Positions 16,411-24,525 of a DNA stretch of 64,000 nt are shown here, in pieces. The translations under genes were made by a program, and so were the position numbers. Each line of letters begins with the position of its first letter. Position 1 is the first letter of the stretch. Source of the stretch: Haloplanus natans DSM 17983 (lineage in GTDB: Archaea; Halobacteriota; Halobacteria; Halobacteriales; Haloferacaceae); NCBI RefSeq assembly GCF_000427685.1, contig NZ_KE386573.1:1596938-1660937 (forward strand). Direction: 5' to 3'. Below the pieces are notes generated by a model. It worked only from the letters and a program-made list of their open reading frames with translations. It had not been told where the DNA came from and did not search any database.

Positions 16411-16498
16411 GGGGAAACTACCCCAGAGGTAGAGCGCCGGTAATCGCTCAACCGAGAGAACACCGTTGAGCGTAGCGTCTCCCGGTTACTCACCGCTC
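16411..16498. ncRNA. Candidate structured RNA 1 (upstream of LAGLIDADG-like gene)
   Basis: Intergenic sequence with several complementary arms in a compact order: GGGG/CCCC hairpin (16411-16424); an outer stem GAGCGCCGG (16432-16440) pairing with CCGG (16482-16485) and CGCTC (16494-16498); and an inner perfect 8-bp hairpin CGCTCAAC/GTTGAGCG (16445-16472). It follows an AT-rich, promoter-like run. Strand is not certain; plus is favoured by the downstream gene. Confidence 0.4.
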
Positions 16499-16618
16499 CA
16501 ACCTGCTGAGAGACATCGAAATCATGTACCAAACATCCGCACCAGAAACGAGACGAATCGAACAGCAACCAAGTACGGGCGACTCAAGCAACGGAAACAG
16601 GATGAGGCTGAGTCACCG

Positions 16619-17125
16619 ATGACTGACGATCAGTCGGCCGAGTTCGCCTACACGCTCGGCCTCATCTGTGGTGAGGGTTCTTTCTTCGTCGCCATCAGCA
16701 AAGACCCTCGATACCGTCACGGCGTGTGTTGTACGCCGAAGTTCGCGATGACGATGGGGGAGTACACCGAGACGATGCTCAAGCGACAGCGTGACCGCTA
16801 TGATCTCGGGACGGTAAACGAGAGCTCGAAAGGCTACCAATGGGTGCTATCGAGTCGAGAAGACTGTCACGCTCTCCGTGACCTCATCGACGGCTACTTG
16901 GAACGACTGGACGGCTCGGAGTTCTCGGAGTCCCCGAAGTTCGAGTCGTATCAAGCGTGGTGCGACGCGCTGGAGATTTTGCAACCAGGGACTCGGCTCT
17001 CGAAGGCGGATGTTCTTGAGTTGGCCCGAATCCGGACAGACATCAACTACGTTTCTTCGCCGAGTCGACTCTCGGTTGAGGAGATACAGGACGCCGTAGA
17101 GACGGCTTACGAGGAGAGTGATTGA
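16619..17125 (+). CDS. LAGLIDADG-like homing endonuclease-related protein
   Basis: 168 residues. The segment FAYTLGLICGEGSFFVAIS matches the first LAGLIDADG helix (G-x-x-x-G-E-G-S-F) of the family found in archaeal introns and as free-standing genes, followed by the basic YRHGVCCTPKFAMTMGE strand. A second motif is not obvious, so it could act as a homodimer or be degenerate. The ATG at 16619 is chosen since the domain begins at residue 8; an upstream in-frame start at 16466 would run through the structured RNA region. It stands alone with AT-rich flanks, suggesting separate acquisition. No interrupted host gene is visible around it. Confidence 0.6.
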   Translation: MTDDQSAEFAYTLGLICGEGSFFVAISKDPRYRHGVCCTPKFAMTMGEYTETMLKRQRDRYDLGTVNESSKGYQWVLSSREDCHALRDLIDGYLERLDGSEFSESPKFESYQAWCDALEILQPGTRLSKADVLELARIRTDINYVSSPSRLSVEEIQDAVETAYEESD

Positions 17126-17318
17126 ATAGACGGTTAAAGCTCTCTTCGCCGGTAGGACTTGGAGGCCGTATAGTTCGATCAAGCCATGTGGAAGCCTGAC
17201 GGATGAACGATTTTATCGAGGGTATAGAATACGTATCCAGCAAGAATTGGCCGACCTCCTTATTATAAAGAATCGATTACTACGCTGGGGACAGGGTCTG
17301 AAGATTACGAATACGCAG

Positions 17319-18131
17319 TCATCTAACAAGCCCGCTTGTGTAATCATCCCTATCGTCGGGTAATGTATCCAATTGAGATTTGGAGACTTGCATCTCAAAG
17401 ACCGCTTTTGATGAGCCCAGCTCATCTATTTCAGATACCATGCCGGTTAGCGGGTAATCTTTCATCTCCTTCATGGTAGTTACTGCTGAACCAGTTGAAT
17501 AGGTAAGGTCGCGCTCAGGATCATACAACTCTGTAGCACTGATGTTGGAAATAGGAGGCCGGTCGCTCGTTTTCCATTTTTTAACTGTGAACTTGTTTCC
17601 TATGTCGATTTGGGGGCGATCTTGAATCGTCACCGTAATCGATTCAAATTCTGTCCGCGAATCTTCTTCTGAATTTGCTCCTCCAGCCCAATCTCCGCTC
17701 AATTGCTCCGGTTCCTGTTTAACCACGTTGTAGATCTCTTGAACGCGGTCTTGAATCATGTCGGGCGCAATAGGGCGAGAGACAAGATCGGAGAGTAAGG
17801 GGTAGGAATCTACAATTGCTTGATGGGGTATCTCATACCGCAACGGCATTATTCCGACATCATCCTGCTGGAATCGTTGCATCAACGCCTTCAGCTCTGA
17901 TTCGGGCCAGTTCTTGTCGATAAAGTTCTCGGAGAGGACTATCACACCGTACTGTGACCCACTCAGTCCTTCGTCAAGTGAGTCCATGAGACTATCACCG
18001 ATCTGGATTTGATCGTCGTCGTACCAGACATCTACACCCAGGGCCTCTAACTGTTGTGCGAGTGCATCCACGACTGCATCCTTGTCCTCGTTAGCATGCG
18101 AAATGAAAACATCGTATTCTCCGGTACTCAT
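17319..18131 (-). CDS. TIR-domain protein with novel C-terminal domain
   Basis: 270 residues. Residues 5-135 are a TIR domain: YDVFISHANEDKDAVVDALAQ, the BB-loop region VWYDDDQIQIGDSL, GVIVLSENFIDKNWPESELKAL with E79 at the catalytic glutamate position, and the downstream PLRYEI strand. Prokaryotic TIR domains of this kind cleave NAD+ or make NAD-derived signals in phage defence. The C-terminal 130 residues are beta-rich and unrecognised (FESITVTIQDRPQIDIGNKF). No STING, SLOG or Argonaute partner lies next to it, so it may act alone or sense through its C-terminal domain. GC is below the core, suggesting transfer. It is monocistronic. Confidence 0.88.
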   Translation of the reverse strand: MSTGEYDVFISHANEDKDAVVDALAQQLEALGVDVWYDDDQIQIGDSLMDSLDEGLSGSQYGVIVLSENFIDKNWPESELKALMQRFQQDDVGIMPLRYEIPHQAIVDSYPLLSDLVSRPIAPDMIQDRVQEIYNVVKQEPEQLSGDWAGGANSEEDSRTEFESITVTIQDRPQIDIGNKFTVKKWKTSDRPPISNISATELYDPERDLTYSTGSAVTTMKEMKDYPLTGMVSEIDELGSSKAVFEMQVSKSQLDTLPDDRDDYTSGLVR

Positions 18132-18269
18132 GTCATCAAATCAAATCTATTGAAATAAAAACTTGTGGCGGTCAGAGTGGCAAATCTGTATTTGAGGAAT
18201 TAATCGATAAGCTGTGGCGCCCTTGCTGCTATACGATCACTAACATTCGCTTGGCACCTATCTTCATAT

Positions 18270-18415
18270 GGGGTTCACTCACCCCAACAGAGGACGAGAT
18301 CTGGGGAGGTTTCGACGCCGGGTAGCCATCGCTATCCGGTCCCTCTGGACCGTGGCAACGCTCAGGTCAGTCTGTGCGAGGACTGACCAAGCCACCTCCG
18401 AAGGTGATCCTCCAG
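18270..18415. ncRNA. Candidate structured RNA 2 (multi-branch fold)
   Basis: A 146-bp intergenic stretch that reads as a GGGG/CCCC hairpin (18270-18285) and then a closed multi-branch structure: outer stem CTGG..AGG (18301-18309) with CCTCCAG (18409-18415), enclosing hairpins GGGTAGC/GCTATCC (18320-18337), CGGTCC/GGACCG (18337-18352), GGTCAGTC/GACTGACC (18365-18388) and CACCT/AGGTG (18393-18406). Four consecutive perfect or near-perfect hairpins with 4-8 nt loops are unlikely by chance. Strand is not certain; plus is favoured. Confidence 0.5.
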
Positions 18416-18463
18416 TATGTCGTGTTGATTAAGTAGATAACCAGCCTCCGGTCAATCGCTCTG

Positions 18464-19525
18464 ATGTTTTCTCGAGACGAGATTCCCCAGAATGACCGTC
18501 TTTCTGGGTCCATTATCGCCGTGGTCAGGGATGTCTCGCCCAGTCGTAATAATAAGCTCGACTACAAGGTGACGGTTGAGGACACTGACGGTCATTCGAT
18601 TCCACTGAAGATCTGGTCTACCCACGGTCTGACCACTTCCTTGGAGGAGGGCCACCGGTACGAGCTCGACGACGTCCGAGGGAGATATTGGTCACAGGAT
18701 GGAACGCGGCGGTACCAACTCGATAGCACGAGCGATTTTACTGCAACCGACCTCGGTTCAGCTGCGGACACAGCAACGCGTCTCCTCCTCGTAGGCGACA
18801 CACACGTCGGATACCGCCACCGTCATCAAGACGATAAGGTGGCTGGTGCAGGCAATCTCGATGCACGTGAGAGCTTCCGTAGCGTACTGGAGCAAGCAGA
18901 CACGTTGAGCGTGGATGCGATCGTCCACGCCGGGGACATCTTCGATCACGGAGCCACAGGCTATGACCGGACGTTCGTAATCGAGCAGATCACCGAGAAT
19001 CTCGATATTCCGTTCTACTACATCTACGGCAATCACGACAAACAGGCGAGTCGGCGTACGGTCGATGGGGACACTTCGAATATCCCACGCGTGCATCGAA
19101 TCTCCGCGGACACTTGGCCAGTCAGATTCGCTGATGTGGCGCTGTTTGGTATCGACGACAAGAACAGCGCGTTTCCCGGTAAACCGCTGGAACAGTCTGT
19201 CGACTCAATCAATTCGTCGGCGAACGTGTTGGCCGTACACGACACGCCCTACCCGGTTCGTGACGAACAGGGCGTTCTCCTGCACAACGAGGGTGAGGCC
19301 GACTTCCGGGACGCCGTCAAACAAAGTGATGCTCGGATTGATCTCATAGTTTCAGGACATATGCATGTCGGCCAAAAAGGCATCCTCGACGACTTCGAGA
19401 TACCAGTCATCGTCACCGGTGCTCCAGCGCCGATCAACAAGGGAAAGAAAAGTAACAATTCCTCGACGTGGCTACTCCGGGTTACTGGTGGTGGGATAGA
19501 GGACATTACGCGACAGCCTCTTTGA
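18464..19525 (+). CDS. MRE11/SbcD-like metallophosphoesterase with N-terminal OB-fold
   Basis: 353 residues. Residues 1-95 resemble an OB-fold nucleic-acid-binding domain (DRLSGSIIAVVRDVS, VTVEDTDGHSIPLKIW). Residues 105-345 form a calcineurin-like phosphoesterase with LVGDTHVGYRHR, VHAGDIFDHGA, YIYGNHDKQ, VLAVHDTP and VSGHMHVGQ supplying the two-metal ligands. The motif layout is that of SbcD/Mre11 nucleases, but no SbcC/Rad50 partner is next to it and the capping domain is short. It may be a stand-alone DNA nuclease. The ATG at 18464 is 49 bp after candidate RNA 2, which could be its leader. Confidence 0.87.
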   Translation: MFSRDEIPQNDRLSGSIIAVVRDVSPSRNNKLDYKVTVEDTDGHSIPLKIWSTHGLTTSLEEGHRYELDDVRGRYWSQDGTRRYQLDSTSDFTATDLGSAADTATRLLLVGDTHVGYRHRHQDDKVAGAGNLDARESFRSVLEQADTLSVDAIVHAGDIFDHGATGYDRTFVIEQITENLDIPFYYIYGNHDKQASRRTVDGDTSNIPRVHRISADTWPVRFADVALFGIDDKNSAFPGKPLEQSVDSINSSANVLAVHDTPYPVRDEQGVLLHNEGEADFRDAVKQSDARIDLIVSGHMHVGQKGILDDFEIPVIVTGAPAPINKGKKSNNSSTWLLRVTGGGIEDITRQPL

Positions 19526-19884
19526 CGCGTGCGCAGTCGTTGGCTCACTTTTGCTATCCGAGAGAAGGTTGCCCCGGTATGCTTCACGCTAATTGCGGGA
19601 CACAGCGCAGAAACCCGGTAAGGAGAGCGGTGATTCGGAGCGTGGGTACGTAAAGACGCGCAAGTACGTACAGACGAATTGATGGCTCCCTCCCTGCGAC
19701 GTCTCCTCAAGGCTGTTATTTGAGACCGAAAATGGATGGCCTACTCTGTGCCGCACACCCCTGGTGAGAGATGCGATCAATGGGCTACAGGCAACTCATT
19801 ATGCCTGAGATTGACTCCTCCACGTAGAGCTGCGACGATTGTGGTGGCATGTCAAGATTCTATGGTTTATTCCGGTGGAGAGCA
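19526..19884. other. Convergent intergenic region
   Basis: About 360 bp between the 3' ends of the phosphoesterase and the NucS-like gene. No gene is supported. It contains an inverted repeat (19646-19671) related to one at 39584-39615. Confidence 0.6.
19646..19671 (+). repeat. Inverted repeat, GTACGTA-AAGACGCG-(n)-TACGTAC type
   Basis: Arms GTACGTA (19646-19652) and TACGTAC (19665-19671) enclose AAGACGCGCAAG. The same core, GTAC(A/G)TAAAGACGCG followed by TACGTAC, occurs in the opposite orientation near 39585-39612. Both sit in gene-poor spacers of the element. Confidence 0.5.
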
Positions 19885-21024
19885 TTAGCGATCACCTTGA
19901 TTGACCAAGACATCGTGTCCGAGGTGTACGAGTAGAGCATACTGGTCGGCCACTTCGTCAATCACGTCATGGATGTCTTCGGGGTTATCGAGATTCCAGT
20001 CGGCGACGACAACGCGGTACGTCTTGTTCCCACTCACCGTGAAGCCACTTTCCGAGAACCGGGTTTCCTGTTCTGCTATCTGCTCATGGACTCGGTCGTC
20101 GTCCCCTTTGACATCAATACCGATCAGGACGGTATTGCTATCGGGTTTCACGTCGAGTCTGTAGACGACATCCTCCGGGTGGGCCGGATTGTTCGAAATC
20201 AACCGATGCTCACGGGTGTCGAGTCCGTTGGGGAGAAGCTCGGTAACAGAATCGGCCTCGACGAGGGATTGAAATTCTGGGAACGCCCGCTCAAGGATCT
20301 CACTGGCAAGCTCTGGATGCGTGGGGCTCAGTCGACGTTTCGGCCGGACACGGCGAGAACTGTAATCCACGATGACGGAACTCGTGAGAAGGTTGCGGTC
20401 GGTCGCATCCTCCTCAGGTAGCGTGAACCGTTTGACCTCGGTGGCTTGGAAGTGGAGTCCCTGTTCGAGGAGATACCGAGCGTTGGCCGCGGTCCGCTGC
20501 GTAATGTCCTCCGCCACGACTACCAATCGTTGTTCTGTATTGAATTGGTGCTCCTCCGGTGCGCTCCCGAAGACCGTTTCCATGGCTTGGAGGAGATTGC
20601 CACCAGCGGCGTAGGACCGCTCTACGCCCCATTCTCCGCCGTTTATCCGAGACGCATACTCCTGGAAAAGCTCACTCAGATCGTCGAACTCGAAGTTACT
20701 CAAGGAGCTCGCGTAGGTCTGTGGCTGACTCAGGATGGTTTCTTCGCTGGCTGAGCCGGTCCCCGACCGTCCGATCTTGACTTCGACCACGACTACGTTC
20801 CCATGACGATCGCACGCCAGCAAGTCGGCTACACCGCTGTCTAATCGAACTTGGCGGCCGATGATGAGTAGCGGCTCGTCTGCGATGAGCTGGGGATTCG
20901 CATGCAGAATCGATTCGAGAGCCGCTTCTGGCCGAATCGGATCCTGCTGAAGTGCCGTCACGCTACTCGACACGGGGTCGTCGTTGACATCATAGAGGTG
21001 CACACGACCCCTGTCACAATCCAA
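19885..21024 (-). CDS. NucS-like PD-(D/E)XK endonuclease-fold protein
   Basis: 379 residues. Residues 40-90 carry a PD-(D/E)XK core: VRLDSGVADLLACDRHGNVVVVEVKIGR, with the catalytic D, E and K as in NucS/DUF91 nucleases. SEETILSQPQTYASSL continues the fold. The C-terminal 170 residues are unassigned. The frame begins at TTG (21024), which lies near the transcript start expected from a TTTATATTT box at about 21050, consistent with a leaderless mRNA; a GTG at 21003 is an alternative. It is divergent from the PadR-like regulator across a 90-bp region with paired ACCGGT sites, so the regulator may control it. A defence or repair role is inference. Confidence 0.75.
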   Translation of the reverse strand: MDCDRGRVHLYDVNDDPVSSSVTALQQDPIRPEAALESILHANPQLIADEPLLIIGRQVRLDSGVADLLACDRHGNVVVVEVKIGRSGTGSASEETILSQPQTYASSLSNFEFDDLSELFQEYASRINGGEWGVERSYAAGGNLLQAMETVFGSAPEEHQFNTEQRLVVVAEDITQRTAANARYLLEQGLHFQATEVKRFTLPEEDATDRNLLTSSVIVDYSSRRVRPKRRLSPTHPELASEILERAFPEFQSLVEADSVTELLPNGLDTREHRLISNNPAHPEDVVYRLDVKPDSNTVLIGIDVKGDDDRVHEQIAEQETRFSESGFTVSGNKTYRVVVADWNLDNPEDIHDVIDEVADQYALLVHLGHDVLVNQGDR

Positions 21025-21040
21025 CAGGTAATTCTTTCGT

Positions 21041-21078
21041 ACCGGTATGAAATATAAACCGGTTCAAATTTCGTTTAT
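21041..21078. promoter_or_regulatory. Divergent promoter with paired ACCGGT sites
   Basis: Two ACCGGT palindromes (21041-21046, 21058-21063) flank a TATA-like ATATAAA that serves the minus-strand NucS-like gene. A second TATA-like TTTATATATG (about 21073) lies 30-40 nt before the plus-strand wHTH gene. The arrangement suits a local repressor such as the adjacent PadR-like protein. Confidence 0.5.
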
Positions 21079-21113
21079 ATATGTCTTGACCCATCGGTAT
21101 GCGTTTTTAGCCG

Positions 21114-21356
21114 ATGAGTCTCGTCGGAGAAACCAAGGTTTCCATTCTACTGGAACTTGCCGATGGCCCGAAACACGGCTATCAGATAGCAGACAACCTC
21201 GACATCTCCAAGGGTGGAGTGTACAACCACATTCAGGATCTCAAAGAGGAGGGGATGATTACGCTACTGGAGAAACAAGAGGGTGGCCGAGGTCAGAAGA
21301 CGTACGAGATCACCGAGAATGGACGATTACTACTTGAAGCTCTTGGTGAGCAATAG
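21114..21356 (+). CDS. Small PadR-like winged-helix regulator
   Basis: 80 residues that are nearly all wHTH: KVSILLELADGPKHGYQIADNLDISKGGVYNHIQDLKEEGMI, a wing with GGRGQKTYEITENGRLLLEAL, and no effector domain. The ATG at 21114 is clear. It is divergent from the NucS-like gene and upstream of the RHH-helicase pair, so it is a likely element-level switch. Its operator may be the ACCGGT pair. Confidence 0.85.
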   Translation: MSLVGETKVSILLELADGPKHGYQIADNLDISKGGVYNHIQDLKEEGMITLLEKQEGGRGQKTYEITENGRLLLEALGEQ

Positions 21357-21508
21357 TGTCTGGTTAATGAATATTTTTGTTGACATGGGCATCCACGTGA
21401 GGGGATGTTATATCCGATAGCAATCTGGATAGAAAATACATTTTTGACACATGATTTACCGCCGTCGTTACCGGATGTTATTCATATAGTTACCAACTTT
21501 TTTACGTC

Positions 21509-21528
21509 TATAGTGTGCAATCACTATA
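21509..21528. promoter_or_regulatory. Operator-like palindrome before the RHH gene
   Basis: TATAGTG-TGCAAT-CACTATA, a perfect 7-bp inverted repeat ending 5 nt before the ATG of the ribbon-helix-helix gene. The position fits autoregulation by the RHH protein, but binding is not shown. Confidence 0.5.
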
Positions 21529-21533
21529 CACTG

Positions 21534-21830
21534 ATGAAGCAGCGTCGAATATCAATCGAAGAACATCAATATGAGTTCCTCCAAGACCAGCGAACCCTGA
21601 CGCTTGCCCCGATGGTTCGTAGTGCCCTTGACGAAGTAATGACCGGTGAGCGAGACATCCCAGACAGTAGCCGGCGAACTGACGTTGATGTCGTCAAGAC
21701 GACTGTCCTTCTTCGTGAGGATCAGTACGAGTTCCTGAACGAAACGGAAATGAACTTCTCCGCCTTCGCCAGCCAAGTGATTGACGAGCGGATGGAGATC
21801 GAACGTCAGCTCTCGGAGATGGGAGAGTGA
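21534..21830 (+). CDS. Tandem ribbon-helix-helix-like DNA-binding protein
   Basis: 98 residues with two similar units: RRISIEEHQYEFLQDQ..LAPMVRSALDEVM (about 4-35) and KTTVLLREDQYEFLNETEMNFSAFASQVIDERM (about 56-88). Each has a beta-strand followed by two helices as in RHH repressors and CopG-type copy-control proteins. It overlaps the large P-loop gene by 4 bp (GTGA), so it probably regulates that gene. An operator-like palindrome lies just upstream. The ATG at 21534 is chosen over the longer frame starting at 21405, whose first 43 residues are hydrophobic, AT-rich and unlike coding sequence. Confidence 0.75.
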   Translation: MKQRRISIEEHQYEFLQDQRTLTLAPMVRSALDEVMTGERDIPDSSRRTDVDVVKTTVLLREDQYEFLNETEMNFSAFASQVIDERMEIERQLSEMGE

Positions 21831-24340
21831 GCGAGAGTCCAACTATTGCTGGAAGTGGACACGGATGTACGATTCGTGTTATTCCAACTGACACCGACTA
21901 CGTTCAGATCACCGCCGAGTATGAAAATGACACCGCTGAAACCACATCCATCCCGAAGAACCGATGGGTTGGTCGGTCAGGGTTGAAGCAGTACGCCACC
22001 GACATCTCCGACCAACTTGACGCCGACTTCGACGTGGTCCATGAAGTTCTGAACGACGTCAGGATCCAAGCTCTCCTCGCGTGGAACTGGAAGACATTCA
22101 TGCAAGTGGGAGCGGTAACCGCCCCGAGTTTCGAACATCTCCGGTCTTTAACAGTGCCTGACGAACAGACTGGTGACTACCCGACGACTGAGGAAGTCCG
22201 TGATACACTCAGTGAGTTAGTCGAGGACACGATGGAGACGTGTACCTACCCAGTGTGTGACTCCCCGACTGGCTCCGGAAAGTCGTACAAAATCTCGACA
22301 ACTCGGTGGCTCGACAAGCCAGATGTGACTGGTGGGCGGCAAGTGGTTCATCTGTCACCCACACAAAATGCCCGCGACGATGCCGTTAAACACTCTAAGA
22401 AGGCGGGACTGGACTACTACGTACTTTTGGGCCGTGAGGAAGCCTGTCCGATTTGCCGTGGCGACCATGACCCGGATGGCAAGGAGGACACCATCACCGT
22501 TGACGGCGAACCAGTGAGTGAGTGGGTAGCTCGGATGTGTAATGGAAAGAGCCTCTCCCTCCACGACGCCAAGGCTATCCTTCTTGAAGAAGCCGACCAA
22601 GGCTTAGACCACATTCCATGCGGTGGTGAGAATAGTAAGTGCCCCGCCAGCGAACAGTGGAAAGACATCCGCGACTCTATCGACGGTGAGCCAGAGTACG
22701 ACGTGATCCACGCCACTCACAAGTTCTCGTTCGCTCTCACCCTCCGCCACAAAAACAACGTCGCCTTTGACGAGCAACCCTCGTTCTACGTGATCGGTCC
22801 TGGTGATATGACTGGTGGACGCACTGAAGATGGTGGTCTCGACTCAGAGCGCGTGAAGAACGCCGTTACTGCACTCTTGGACGACGCTAATGTGGACATC
22901 GATACAGCTGAAGAACTGATGTCTGTGGCAAAGCGGGAGGCTTCCGACGCGGAGTCATCCATGCACCTTCGCGACAGGTTCCCCGAAGTCTACGATCTGT
23001 TCAATCACCGACCGGGCAAGGAGTGGTACTACCACCATCCCGACGCGCACACGGCGGCGAGCACCTTCGCTGAGTTGCTCTGGGATGCCGCCCGCCAGCC
23101 CGATGACGCTAATGGTCGTCGCCATGCTAAAATGAGATATGTCCCGCCATCACTGACGAAGACCTCCGAAAACCCAGAAATCGTGAATGTCCACCGTGCA
23201 TCTGTCGTGATCAACAACAACAACACGATTACCACCCTCCGGATTGGTCCTTGTATGTCAAATTCCCGATCAGTCATTGGGCTTGACGCCCATCCTAATC
23301 AAAAACTCTGGGAGCTCAACGTAGGCCCCGCGATGGACGTGGAGAAGCTCATGTCCGACAAAGAACGTCGTCTCTGGCGGCGGTACGAGCGCCGTCTTCT
23401 CACGATTCAGGTGGGGAATAGTGCCTACTCGTACACCAGTGAGGAACGGTACGACACGGACAAAAATCGAGTGCTGGTTGAAACACTCCGGGAACAGTAT
23501 GGTGAAGACTTCCGCACAGCCGTCGCCCCCATTGCTGCGGAAGACAACGTCAGGCGTGCCCTTGTCGGCGCGGGAGTCGATGACTTTGGTACAATGCACC
23601 ACGGGAACGTACAGAGTCGGAACGGCTTCCAAGGCGAGCGTATCGGGGCCGAACTCGGGTGCATCGATCCCGGTGACGACTACATACTCGATCTCTTGGC
23701 CGAGCTCGGACTGGACGCAACCGTCGAACGAAAGGATACGCTCTGTGATTCCTGTTCCGGTGATGGATGTAACCAGTGCAATCAGTCGGGACACCAGCGA
23801 GCGTTCGGTCGTGGCTTCGTCGGTGAGGACTCACAGGCCGCCGAATCCCTCCTTGAATCCGTGCGGGCGAACGAGGTTGCTCAATCAATTGGTCGGTACG
23901 CCCGGAAGGCCGATGATCCCGACGATTGGGCCGCCGTGTTCACTCGAACCACCGCTGTCCCCGACAACATGGTGGACTTCGAAGGCCCGCGAGTCTGGAA
24001 GTACAAAGACAAACAGAAGGCGATTGCCGCCTACTTCCAAGAGCACACCGAGGGGACCGCCAAAGGTGTCAAGGAGTGGATAGATAATGAGTACGATGCC
24101 GTGAACAAGTGTACGAAGCGACACGTTCACGACACGGTCACCGAACACGTCAAGGATGGAAATATTGAGGAGCACGAGGGTGTCGGCTACAATGGAGCAA
24201 CGGTCTACGAGTGGACCGCAACCGACACCGTGTCGAAACACGGGGGACTCAAGTTCGAAATCACCGAAGTCGATCACTCTGAAAACCAGACAACCACCGC
24301 TGAGGCTAAGTCCGGAGCAGGGGTCCTAAGATCGGAATAA
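21827..24340 (+). CDS. Large P-loop protein, probable SF2-like helicase/replication protein of the element
   Basis: 837 residues from a GTG that overlaps the RHH stop. Walker A is CDSPTGSGKSYKI (K152). A cysteine cluster at about 200-290 (CPICRGDHD, then C-x-n-C) and another near 640 (CDSCSGDGCNQC) are probable zinc knuckles. The segment ANEVAQSIGRYARK near 690 resembles motif VI (Q-x-x-G-R-x-x-R) of SF2 helicases. The C-terminal 130 residues look like a winged helix (AIAAYFQEHTEGTAKGVKEWI). This layout fits a plasmid or virus replication protein, though no initiator or relaxase motif is visible. The low-GC region 21357-21533 upstream could be an origin. Confidence 0.65.
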   Translation: MSESPTIAGSGHGCTIRVIPTDTDYVQITAEYENDTAETTSIPKNRWVGRSGLKQYATDISDQLDADFDVVHEVLNDVRIQALLAWNWKTFMQVGAVTAPSFEHLRSLTVPDEQTGDYPTTEEVRDTLSELVEDTMETCTYPVCDSPTGSGKSYKISTTRWLDKPDVTGGRQVVHLSPTQNARDDAVKHSKKAGLDYYVLLGREEACPICRGDHDPDGKEDTITVDGEPVSEWVARMCNGKSLSLHDAKAILLEEADQGLDHIPCGGENSKCPASEQWKDIRDSIDGEPEYDVIHATHKFSFALTLRHKNNVAFDEQPSFYVIGPGDMTGGRTEDGGLDSERVKNAVTALLDDANVDIDTAEELMSVAKREASDAESSMHLRDRFPEVYDLFNHRPGKEWYYHHPDAHTAASTFAELLWDAARQPDDANGRRHAKMRYVPPSLTKTSENPEIVNVHRASVVINNNNTITTLRIGPCMSNSRSVIGLDAHPNQKLWELNVGPAMDVEKLMSDKERRLWRRYERRLLTIQVGNSAYSYTSEERYDTDKNRVLVETLREQYGEDFRTAVAPIAAEDNVRRALVGAGVDDFGTMHHGNVQSRNGFQGERIGAELGCIDPGDDYILDLLAELGLDATVERKDTLCDSCSGDGCNQCNQSGHQRAFGRGFVGEDSQAAESLLESVRANEVAQSIGRYARKADDPDDWAAVFTRTTAVPDNMVDFEGPRVWKYKDKQKAIAAYFQEHTEGTAKGVKEWIDNEYDAVNKCTKRHVHDTVTEHVKDGNIEEHEGVGYNGATVYEWTATDTVSKHGGLKFEITEVDHSENQTTTAEAKSGAGVLRSE

Positions 24341-24525
24341 GGGTCACCATTTCCACCATGTTGTGTGCTAACATAGAATGAAACCACGAACTATTCCTCT
24401 TTATACTGTAAAGAGAGAAAATTCGCGGTTGGAAACCCCTGTTAACACACCACATCATTCATCACGGAGATAAGAGAGAAATGCCACCAAAAACGGCTAT
24501 AGGTCTTCTGATCTCCATAAAACAC

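Noticed and set aside
16432-16452. A tRNA gene, because GGTAGAGCGCCGG resembles a tRNA D arm
   Set aside because: There is no matching 5' D-stem strand, acceptor stem or T arm around it.
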